Of a DNA stretch of 64,000 bases, positions 42,688 through 51,300 are shown piece by piece. The position numbers were made by a program, and so were the translations under genes. The DNA is from Alphaproteobacteria bacterium (GTDB lineage Bacteria; Myxococcota_A; UBA796; CAJQPC01). The notes under the pieces are model-generated. The model was not told the DNA's origin, searched no databases, and was given only the letters and a program-made list of their open reading frames with translations. The stretch is taken from assembly GCA_020632795.1 (NCBI GenBank), contig JACKEV010000011.1:503530-567529 (forward strand). Reading direction: 5' to 3'. Each line of letters starts with the position of its first letter. The first letter of the stretch is position 1.

Positions 42688-45446
42688 CCCCCCTCCTGCT
42701 CGCCGCCCTCGCCGCCCCCGCCGACGCCGGTGAGGTGCGCCTCGTGTACACCGGCGACTCCGGCGGCGTCGGCGGCACGTACTGGTCGTTCGAGTCCCTG
42801 CGCGGCCTCAAGGCCCTGGAGCAGAGCGGCGCGGTGGGCCTGCACAGCCTGCAGGCCTTCCACGGCACGATGGGCCAGGATCGCCTGCTGGTGCGGGCCG
42901 CTGACCGCTCCGTGGCCTCCACCATCGCGTTCCTCCAGACCCCGGGGTCCACCTGCGACGCCCCCACCCTGGTGATGGCCTTCGAGACGTCACAGGATCT
43001 GCTGCTGATGGAGCCGGGCGCCCCCGAGGCGTGGGCCGAGGTGCTCCAGCCTCGGCTCGGCGCGCCGATCCCGTACAAACAGCGCCGCTGCACGAACCCC
43101 GACGGCGCCGAGGCGATCCTGCTCTCCCCGCCGGACGGCGACCGGATGGCCCGGGAGCGGCTCGACGCCTTCGAGTTCCGCCTCGCCCTCTCCGGCACGC
43201 TGCAGGTGGGCGATCAGTCCCACGGCTTCACCATCACGGGCAAGCCCGTCCAGGAGGTCAGCCGCACCCACGCCCGGACCGAGGCGCTGCTCGCCGAGTC
43301 CGAGGGTGCGCTGTTCGTCGACGCCGGGAACTTCGTGGACGGGGCGTCCTCGGTGCGGGACGGGGGGCTCTCCCTGCACCGCAGCCTGGGCTTCGAGCGG
43401 CTTGCGCGCCTCCAGCCCGTGGCCCTCGCGCCCGGCCACGACGAGCTGCTGCCCGGCCCGGCCGCCTTCCTGGAGGAGGCCCGCGCCCACGACCTGCCCT
43501 ACGTCGCCACCAACTGGGCCGCCCAGGACGAGGCCCTCCAGCTCCCGCGCTCCCGCGTCGTGACCGTGGACACCCCCGACGGCCCCGTCCGCCTGGCGTT
43601 CCTCGGGCTGCTCGACGCCCGGGAGGCCGAGGCCCTGCCCACCCTGGCCGAGCAGGGGGTTACCCTGGAGGACCCCATCGCCGCCGCCCAGCGCGAGGTG
43701 GACGCCCTGAACGCCTTGCCCGAGCCGCCGCACGTCATCATCGCCCTGACCACCGCCGGGCGCGCGCTCCAGGAGCAGGTGCGCGTCTCGGTGCGTGGCG
43801 TCGACGTGCTCATCGGCGACCCGACCTTCGCGACGCTGCGGGTCGTGGAGTCCGACGTGCAGCTCCGCGTGCTGGCCGAGGGCGCCAAGGGCGCGGCGCT
43901 CACCCTGCCGATGGACGGCCTGGCCACGGCGGACCTGGTCGTCGAGGACGGCCACCTGACCCGGGTCGTGTCCACCCCCCAGCTCATCGGCAGCCAGCTC
44001 CCGGTGGACCCCTGGGTCACCGGCCGGGTCACCCTGGCCCGCGCGGACGTCTACCCCGAGTTGGACACCCTGCTCCTGCAGGCCCGCGCCGCCGCCCCCA
44101 ACGAGCCCCTCACCGACGAGGAGTGGGCCACGATGGTCTGCGAGGCGCTGCGCTGGTCCACCGGGGCGGACACGGTGATGCTGGGGGAGCTGCCCCCGGC
44201 CCCCCGGGTGCCCGGCGCGCTCACCGAGCTGGCGGTGGTCAACCGGCTGGCGACCTCTGACGTGCTCGAGCTGCACCGCGTCCCCGGCGTCCGCTACCAG
44301 GCCCTGCTCGACCGGTCCTCTGGCGCGGTGAAGACCACCTGCGGGGGCGGCGCGGGGGTCGCGAAGCCCTGGGGCCGGGCGGTGGACCCCACGCGCGTCT
44401 ACGTCGTGGTCACCACCCGGAATACCCGCAGCGCCGGTCCGCTGGAGCCCCTGCTGGCGGCCGCCACCAAGGCGCTTCCCCTGGACCCGCCGGAGCACGA
44501 GGTCCTGACCAACCCGGCCGGCCAGCCGCTCACGCTGCGCTCCGGCACCCTCTCCGCGATGCGCGCGCTGCGGGACGACCCGCCCGGCGACGCCTCCTCG
44601 ATGGACTGGCTGCTCAGCGACGCCGCGAGCGCCTACCCGCCCTTGTGGACCGCGCGGGTCAACCAGCTCTCCTTCCGGGTGGAGCGCTTCCGCGGCGTGC
44701 CCACCGACGCCTTCGCCGAGGTCCCCGAGACCCTGGCCACCAGCCCCTCCAGCTTCACCCTGGGCGCCGCGTCGGACCTCGCCGTGGAGCTGAGCAGCCG
44801 CCCGCTGATCTGGGACGCTCGATTCCGCAGCAGCTACACGACCCTGAGCACCGAGGACAACGGCCGCCAGGAGACCGCCGACGACTGGCGCGCCTCCACC
44901 TCGCTGACCGTCCCGATGTGGGCCCTCCCGCCGAAGTCCAGCTTCCAGCTCCGCCCCTGGTCCGAGCTGCTGTTCGACAGCGAGTTCACGCCCATCGAGC
45001 TGGAGGACGGCACGGTCAACCCTCGGCAGGCGGACCTCTCGCTGACCCTGGGCCTCTCGGCCACGCCGTGGAAGTTCCTCAAGTCGCTGCGCGTCGGCGG
45101 CTTCGCCAACCGGGACCTCGCCCGCATCGACGAGAAGTCCAACGAGTACGGCGGCCGGCTGGAGTTCTCCACGCTCAACACGCTCAACACGGTCAAGCTG
45201 ACGACCCTCGGGGACGTGCAGGTGTTCGGGAACACCCCGGACGACGACGCCGCAGACCTCCGCTTCCGGGCCTTCGGCGAGGTCCGTTTGTCGGTGCCCG
45301 CCGCGCGCTGGCTGAACCTGTCGATCTACGCCCAGGGCTTCGCGCTGCGCGGCCGCGTGCCGGAGACCGACCTGTGGGCGGCCTCCTGGAACACGGGCGC
45401 CGCGCTGGACATGACCGGCGCCTTCGCCTCGCGCCCCAAGCCCTGA
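42684..45446 (+). CDS. 5'-nucleotidase-like periplasmic domain fused to a C-terminal outer-membrane barrel
   Basis: A 920-residue protein with a signal peptide ending ADAG. The N-terminal 550 residues follow the 5'-nucleotidase/UshA layout: a first strand LVYTGDSGGVGG, then ALFVDAGNFVDG, GFERLARLQPVALAPGHDELL, AHDLPYVATNW, and VDVLIGDPTFATL near the catalytic HSH region. Key metal residues are changed (GHDE for GNHE, no second HTH), so the enzyme may be inactive. Residues 700-920 are alternating beta-strands (LIWDARFRSSYTTLS; SLTLGLSATPWKFLKSLRVGGF), a probable barrel. It closes the operon. Confidence 0.7.
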   Translation: MTPLLLAALAAPADAGEVRLVYTGDSGGVGGTYWSFESLRGLKALEQSGAVGLHSLQAFHGTMGQDRLLVRAADRSVASTIAFLQTPGSTCDAPTLVMAFETSQDLLLMEPGAPEAWAEVLQPRLGAPIPYKQRRCTNPDGAEAILLSPPDGDRMARERLDAFEFRLALSGTLQVGDQSHGFTITGKPVQEVSRTHARTEALLAESEGALFVDAGNFVDGASSVRDGGLSLHRSLGFERLARLQPVALAPGHDELLPGPAAFLEEARAHDLPYVATNWAAQDEALQLPRSRVVTVDTPDGPVRLAFLGLLDAREAEALPTLAEQGVTLEDPIAAAQREVDALNALPEPPHVIIALTTAGRALQEQVRVSVRGVDVLIGDPTFATLRVVESDVQLRVLAEGAKGAALTLPMDGLATADLVVEDGHLTRVVSTPQLIGSQLPVDPWVTGRVTLARADVYPELDTLLLQARAAAPNEPLTDEEWATMVCEALRWSTGADTVMLGELPPAPRVPGALTELAVVNRLATSDVLELHRVPGVRYQALLDRSSGAVKTTCGGGAGVAKPWGRAVDPTRVYVVVTTRNTRSAGPLEPLLAAATKALPLDPPEHEVLTNPAGQPLTLRSGTLSAMRALRDDPPGDASSMDWLLSDAASAYPPLWTARVNQLSFRVERFRGVPTDAFAEVPETLATSPSSFTLGAASDLAVELSSRPLIWDARFRSSYTTLSTEDNGRQETADDWRASTSLTVPMWALPPKSSFQLRPWSELLFDSEFTPIELEDGTVNPRQADLSLTLGLSATPWKFLKSLRVGGFANRDLARIDEKSNEYGGRLEFSTLNTLNTVKLTTLGDVQVFGNTPDDDAADLRFRAFGEVRLSVPAARWLNLSIYAQGFALRGRVPETDLWAASWNTGAALDMTGAFASRPKP

Positions 45447-45450
45447 TGGT

Positions 45451-45831
45451 TCAGGAGGCAGCCCGGAGGCGCAGCGCCCCAGGCTCAACCCGGGCATGGC
45501 GCAGGGTGTCCTGCACGTCGCGCCAGGCGCGCCGGACGGCGTCCTCGTCCAGCCCTTGCTGGAGCCAGCGCCAGGTGCCCCGCGGCCAGCCCGCGCTGAC
45601 CCAGAGGGCGCCGCAGAGCACCTGCAGCTCACCGTCGCCGTCCCCGAGCCCGGGGTGGTGCCGGCCTCGGGACCGCGCGACCCGGTGGGCGAGGATCGCC
45701 TGGGTGTCGCGCAGGGCGTCGCGGAAGGCGAAGTAGCTGTCGGCGGTGAACTCAGCCGCCAGGGCGCCCCGGGCGACGCGGAGGTGGAAGCCGGAGGGCT
45801 CGCCCCGCGGGGGGAGGGTGTAGTCGTGCAT
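45451..45831 (-). CDS. small orphan protein
   Basis: ATG 45831 has GGAG five bases upstream and is preferred to a farther ATG. The 126-residue product is Arg/Ala/Trp-rich and helical toward the end (EDAVRRAWRDVQDTLRHARVE), with a possible strand region GFHLRVARGALAAEFTADSYFAF. No signal or membrane segment is seen and I know no family. It is convergent with the operon end (four-base gap) and divergent from the DUF3616 gene, sharing an inverted-repeat intergenic region. Confidence 0.55.
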   Translation of the reverse strand: MHDYTLPPRGEPSGFHLRVARGALAAEFTADSYFAFRDALRDTQAILAHRVARSRGRHHPGLGDGDGELQVLCGALWVSAGWPRGTWRWLQQGLDEDAVRRAWRDVQDTLRHARVEPGALRLRAAS

Positions 45832-45925
45832 GGGTTCTCCAGGCATCTCGCAAGCGGCCGCGCGTCCTGGAGCCGAGCCTGCGTGGGTCTCTCCATGTAG
45901 ACCGTTTCGGGCCCGAGTGGTTCCT

Positions 45926-45953
45926 GACCGTACATCCGGTCAATTGTACGGTC
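45926..45953. promoter_or_regulatory. perfect 9-bp inverted repeat in a divergent intergenic region
   Basis: GACCGTACA and TGTACGGTC are exact inverted copies separated by ten bases, giving two half-sites about 19 bases apart. A related GATACGGTCAGG lies at about 45981. The element sits between two divergent genes and is a good candidate for a dimeric regulator. Confidence 0.55.
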
Positions 45954-46016
45954 GGAATATCCACTCATCGGGCATCGACGTGATACGGTCAGGCGCGTCC
46001 GTCCGGAGCCCCGACG

Positions 46017-47054
46017 ATGCACCTGCTGCTGACGATCCTGGCCTGCTCCCACCCCTCCAGCACCCCTCAGCCCGCGTCTCCGGCCATCCACCAGCCCCCG
46101 GAGGCCTCTGCGGCCTCCGCGACGGCCCCGGCCGGGTCCGGGCAGGCCCAGGCGCTGCGCTTCGAGGGGATCTGTGACGGCTCGGCGGCGGTCCGGCTGG
46201 ACGACGGTCGCTGGTGGGTGGCCTACGACGAGGACACCGCGCTGAGCCTCTTCCCCGCCGACGGCGGGCGCTACGAGGCCCGGGTGGAGCTGGTCGAGGC
46301 CCTCAGCCTGGGCGACGACGGCGAGCTGGACCTGGAGGGGGCCGCGCGGGTCGGCGACCGGATCTGGTGGATCGGCTCCCACGGCAACGACAGCGCGGGG
46401 GAGATCGAGCCCAACCGCCGCGTGCTGTTCGCGACCACCGCAGACGACCGCGGCGTGCTGCTGGCCGGCCCCTTCGACCTCACCCTGCTGCTGCGGGCCG
46501 CGATGCCCGAGCGGCTGAGCGACGCGGCGATGAAGCGCCCCCCCAAGGAGGGCGGCCTGAACATCGAGGGCCTGGCCCCCGGGCCGGACGGACGGCTCCT
46601 GGTGGGCTTGCGCTCCCCCCTGAGCAGCCCGGACGGCATGACCGGCACGGCCGCCGTCGCCGTGCTCGCGGCCCCGGAGGGGGCGTTCACCATCGAGCGC
46701 GTCCTGACCCTGGAGCTGGGGGACAAGGGCGTGCGGGACCTCTTCCGTGATGGCGATGAATACGTGCTCATCGCAGGCCCGGTCGCCAGCGGGGGCGCCC
46801 AGGAGCTGCGCCGCTGGGACGGCGCGTCCACGACCACCACGCCCATCGCCGGCCCCGACCTGAGCGACCTCAACCCCGAGGCGGTGGCCCGGGACGGCGA
46901 CGCCTGGCTCATCCTGAGCGACGACGGCAAGCTCAAGCGCCCGGACCCCGAGGCCGAGGACGGAGAGCGCACCTGCGACAAGATCCGCAAGAAGAGCAGC
47001 CAGGGAGACCAGCACCCCGAGGTCTACGCCCGGGGCCTGCGCACGGCCTGGTGA
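46017..47054 (+). CDS. DUF3616-type lipoprotein
   Basis: A 345-residue lipoprotein (ILAC, Cys10) with a Pro/Ala/Ser linker. The body follows the beta-propeller-like DUF3616 pattern: RFEGICDGSAAVRLDDGRWWVAYDEDT, DLEGAARVGDRIWWIGSHGND, EGGLNIEGLAPGPDGRLLVGLRSPL, then NPEAVARDGDAWLILSDDGK. The family is uncharacterised but resembles esterase-like phytase or strictosidine-type propellers. It is followed after seven bases by an MFS gene. Confidence 0.85.
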   Translation: MHLLLTILACSHPSSTPQPASPAIHQPPEASAASATAPAGSGQAQALRFEGICDGSAAVRLDDGRWWVAYDEDTALSLFPADGGRYEARVELVEALSLGDDGELDLEGAARVGDRIWWIGSHGNDSAGEIEPNRRVLFATTADDRGVLLAGPFDLTLLLRAAMPERLSDAAMKRPPKEGGLNIEGLAPGPDGRLLVGLRSPLSSPDGMTGTAAVAVLAAPEGAFTIERVLTLELGDKGVRDLFRDGDEYVLIAGPVASGGAQELRRWDGASTTTTPIAGPDLSDLNPEAVARDGDAWLILSDDGKLKRPDPEAEDGERTCDKIRKKSSQGDQHPEVYARGLRTAW

Positions 47055-47061
47055 GCGGGCG

Positions 47062-48369
47062 ATGATCCGGCTGGACACCCGAGCCCGGCGCGTCGCCTTC
47101 CTGGGGGCGCTGTATCTGGTGCAGGGCCTGCCCTACGGGTTCCAGGCCAAGGCGCTGCCCCTGTACCTGCGCGCCAACGGCGTGTCGCTGGAGGCCATCG
47201 GCTTCGCCACCGCGCTGGCGCTGCCCTGGATGCTCAAGGCCCTGTGGGCCCCCCTGGTGGACCGCTTCACCCTGCCCTGGCTCGGCCGGCGGCGGACCTG
47301 GATCCTGCCGATGCAGGCCGGCATGGCGGTCACCGCGGGGGTGGCCATGTTCGCCCCCCTGCCCGAGCAGCTCGGCCTGCTCATGGGGCTCATCTTCGCG
47401 ATGAACCTGTTCGCCGCCACCCAGGACATCGCGGTGGACGGCTGGGCGGTCGATCTGCTGGGAGAGGCCGACCTGGGGCCGGCCAACGCCGCGCAGGTGG
47501 TGGGCTACAAGGTCGGCATGCTGCTCAGCGGGGGGCTGCTGGTGTGGGGAGCCGGGCAGCTCGCTCAAGGGGTCTCCGCTGCGTCGCACCCGGCCCTGAT
47601 CTGGCTGTCGGCCGGAGACGGCTTCCGGGCGCTGTTCGGGGTGATGGCGGCGCTCATCGTCGCGGTCTTCGGGCTGGTGCTGGCCACGCCCGAGGCCCCG
47701 CCGCCCCCGGACGCGGCCCCGCCGGAGACCACCCGGGACCTGCTGCGCACCCTCTGGCGGGCCCTGCGGCTGCCCGGCATGGGCCTCGCGCTCCTGTTCA
47801 TCGCCACCTACAAGATCGGCGAGTCCATCATCGACGTGATGTACAAGCCCTTCCTGGTCGACGCGGGCTTCTCCACCGCGCAGCTCGGGCTGTGGCTGGG
47901 GACCTGGGGCATGGTGGCCTCGCTGAGCGGCTCGGCGGTCGGGGGCTGGCTGGCCACGCGCACCACGCTGCTGCGCGCCGTCGGGCTGGCCGCCGTGCTG
48001 CGGGTGCTGCCGGAGCTGGGCCAGGTGTGGATGGCGGCGAGCGCCGGGCCGCTGGACGGCGACGGCCCCGCCCTCGCCGAGGGGGCGGTCATCGGGATCA
48101 CCTGCGCGGAGCACTTCTTCGGCGGGCTGCTGACCACGGCCATGTTCGCGTGGATGATGAAGCAGGTCGACCGCCGCATCGGTGCGACCCACTACACCCT
48201 GCTCGCCAGCGTCGAGGTCTTCGGCAAGGCCCCCGCCGCCTGGCTCTCCGGCAAGCTCGCGGCCGCAGTGGGGTACACGGCGACGTTCGCGATCGGCGCC
48301 GCGCTGGGGGTGGCCTACCTGGCGCTGTTGTGGCCGCTGGGGCAGCGGGAGGCCGCGCGCCGCCGCTGA
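47062..48369 (+). CDS. AmpG-like MFS transporter
   Basis: A 435-residue protein with twelve likely membrane helices. FLGALYLVQGLPYGFQAKALPLYLR and LPWMLKALWAPLVDRFTLPWLGRRRTWIL are the AmpG/PAT-type start, and the helix 4 motif FAATQDIAVDGWAVDLL is characteristic. AmpG imports anhydromuropeptides during peptidoglycan recycling; other relatives carry siderophore or acetyl-CoA substrates. No amidase or beta-lactamase gene is linked, so the substrate stays open. Confidence 0.9.
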   Translation: MIRLDTRARRVAFLGALYLVQGLPYGFQAKALPLYLRANGVSLEAIGFATALALPWMLKALWAPLVDRFTLPWLGRRRTWILPMQAGMAVTAGVAMFAPLPEQLGLLMGLIFAMNLFAATQDIAVDGWAVDLLGEADLGPANAAQVVGYKVGMLLSGGLLVWGAGQLAQGVSAASHPALIWLSAGDGFRALFGVMAALIVAVFGLVLATPEAPPPPDAAPPETTRDLLRTLWRALRLPGMGLALLFIATYKIGESIIDVMYKPFLVDAGFSTAQLGLWLGTWGMVASLSGSAVGGWLATRTTLLRAVGLAAVLRVLPELGQVWMAASAGPLDGDGPALAEGAVIGITCAEHFFGGLLTTAMFAWMMKQVDRRIGATHYTLLASVEVFGKAPAAWLSGKLAAAVGYTATFAIGAALGVAYLALLWPLGQREAARRR

Positions 48370-48370
48370 C

Positions 48371-51300
48371 TCACTCGTCGAGGGGCCCCCAGGTCCAGGA
48401 CTCGTCGGAGGGCTCGTCCTCCTCGCCGAGCAGGGCCTCGCGCTGCTTGGCCAGCTCCTCCCGGGAGAGCAGGACGGTCTTGGCGGCGTCCTCCTCAGGG
48501 GGCGGGGGCGCCGAGCGGCGGGCCCGCCGAGGGCCCCGACGCGGCGGGGCGCTGGGCGGCTCGGTCACCACGGGCTCCGGCGGGGCCTCCGGAGGCCGCC
48601 GACGCCGCTCCCGATCCTGTCGCATCTGCTGTCGCAGTTGTTGTCGCAGCGCCTCCCGGGGATCCAGCGGGATGGGCTCGGTGACGGGCTCCTCCGGCTC
48701 CTTCATGGCCTCCCGGAGCGCCTCGATGGCGGCCTCCCGGCGCTTCAGATCCTCGCGCATCTCGTCCCGCCGGGCGCGCATCTGCTTCACCCGCTGCGCG
48801 TTGTCGACCAGCTCGCGCTCCTGGGCCTCAAAGCGGGCCCAGCGGGCGTCCAGGCGGCGCTCGGCGTCCTCGATGACGAGGTGGGGCGCGGCGCGCTCCA
48901 GCACCGCGCGGCGGCGGGAGATGGAAGCCCGAAGCGCCCCTCGGCGCTGCTCGATACGGCGTAGTCCCTCGACGTCTGCGGCGGCCTGGCGACGGCGGCG
49001 GGCCAGATCGTCCCGGGCGGCGACGACGCGCTGGGGGTGGGCCGCGCGGCGGGTCCTGAGGTCGGTGAGCCGGCCGCGGGCGGCGTCGCGCTGGCGGACC
49101 GCCTCGGCGCGCCGGGCCCGCAGCGCCGTGGCCCGCTGCCCCGCCCAGCCGGCCACCGCCTTCCGGGCCTGCTTCACCTGTAGCTCGGCCTGTCGCACCT
49201 GCTCCCGCCTCTGCGGCAGCAGCTCCTTGGCGGAGTCCCGCAGCTCGCGGGCGAAGGTCAGGGCCTGCTCGGCGTCCCCGACCCCAGATTCCCGCTCAAA
49301 GCACGCTGCCTCCGCCTCCACCAGCGCCGCTGCTGAAGCATCTCGGGCCTGCTTCAGATGCGACAGCGCGGTGGTCTGCTTCAACAGGGCCTCCCGCGCG
49401 CTGGAGAGGGCGTCGAGCTGGATCAGCTCGGCTTCGGTGGGCCCCTCGACAGGCTCGATCCCCGCCCTGCGGAGGACGAGCGCTTCCCGAGCGCCGGGGC
49501 CGATGGACTGGAGGCGCTGGAGGGTGTGCCGACGGCGCCGCAGGGCCTTGGCCAGCCGCCAGCGGCGCGCGCGCAGGAGGTTCAGGGCTTGTCGCACCTT
49601 CGCGCGGGCGACGGGCACCGATGCGACAGCCGCCTGCACCGCCTCCTCGCCCTCCAGCACCGCCTCGGCGTGCAGCGCCAGGTGCAGCTCGGCCTCCTCA
49701 AGCTGCTCGCGGGCCTGCTGGGGCGACACCTCCGGTGTCAGCATCGGCGGCGGGGGCAAGGTGGCCCGCAAGGCCACGAGGGTGACCTGGGCGGCGGCGT
49801 TGGCCGCCCGGGCCTCGCCCAGCCGGTGGGCCCGTCGGCGCAGCGCCTTGGCCAGCCGCCACCGCGCCGCCCGGCGGGCGATGAGGAGCGAGCGGACCTC
49901 CGGCATGTTCGACCGGAGCGTCTCCACCTCTGCCCGGGTTGTCGCATGTTCATGCGACAGCGTCTCCAGGTTCGCATCTCCTTGCGACAGCGCGGCCCGC
50001 GCCGCGTCGAGGCGGCCCCGGACCTCCGTCGGATCCGGCAGCGGCAGGGCGTCAGCCCCCACGCGCGTGCGGCGCTCCTGGAGCATGGCGAGGCTCTGCC
50101 GGGTGGCGTCCCGCTTCGCCCCTTGCTCGGCCAGCGCCGCGCCGGCCACCGCCACCCGCCCCTGAAGCACCATCCGCTCGGCCTCCCGGAGCGCACCCTG
50201 GGCCTGGCCCAGGCGCTCGGCGGGCGCCAGGGAGGGCTCGGGGGCCGGGAGGCCCTCAAAGCGCACGCGAGCGGTGTCGCGCGATACCTCTACGCGAGCC
50301 AGCTCGGCGGCCGCCTCGTCAGCCTGCTGTCGCAATCCATCGCGCGACGCCGTGCTCTGCGACAGGGCGGCTCGCTGCCCACCGAGGGCCTCGCGCAGGG
50401 CATCCCGGCGATCCTCGACCGGCGGCGGCGGGCCGAGCGCCCCCCGGGCCTGCTGCCGCTGCGACAACGTCTCCTGTGTTTGTCGCATCAAATCGTGGCG
50501 CTGCTTCAGGTCCTGCTTCAGGGTCGCCGCCGCGCGCCGGGCGTCCGCCTGCTCCTGCTCAAGCGCCGCGCGCCGGGCAGCGACGGCTCCCTGGAGCGCC
50601 GTGCGCAGGGTGAGGACCTGCTCCTCCAGAGCCTGCTCAGCGTTGAGCCGGGTGAGGAGCCGGCCACGGACCTCGGTCTGGGCGCGCTCGGCCTGGGCGC
50701 GGCGGTCTGCAGCGCCGCGAAGCCGGGCTGTAGCATCCGCCTGGATGGCAGCCGCCCGATCCAGCGCACCCCGGGCCTCCTGGAGCCGCTCCCCCAGGCG
50801 CTCCAGGGCGGCGCGGGCAGCGTCGCGGGCGCCGCGGGCCTCCTGCGCTGCGGCCTTTGCCGCAGGGATCGCCGCCTCGTCCACCACCACGGGTGCCGGG
50901 CGCGCGGCGACCAGCGCCTCCCGTCGCGCCCGCAGCGCGTCGCGCTCCTCGACCTCGCGGGCGAGCCAGTCCCGGGCCAACGCGGCCACCGACGCGGGCC
51001 GCTCCCGCAGGGACCGGAGCTGGGTGGCGGCCGCCGACGCCCGCAGCCGGAGCAAGGGGACCGCCTCCTCCGCGCTTCGAAGGGCCTGGGCCGCGCGGTC
51101 GTGGGCCTGCTCCAGCGCGTCGTGCCTGGCGCGGACGCTGTCGCGCGCCGTCTCCGCCTCCGCGAGCCGCGCGCGGGCCCGCTCCAGAGGCTGGCGGGTC
51201 GACGCCAGCGCCGCCTCCGCCTCCGCGAGCCGCGCACGGGCCGGGCCCGTCTCCACCCGCGATGGGGTCGGGGCCGCAGAGACCTTGGGCGCGTCCGGCC

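Noticed and set aside
42990..47078. Very long open reading frame on the minus strand across the nucleotidase, DUF3616 and MFS genes
   Set aside because: It is antisense to well-supported genes; its product is low-complexity Gly/Arg/Val/Gln with no motif. Such frames are common in 70% GC DNA.
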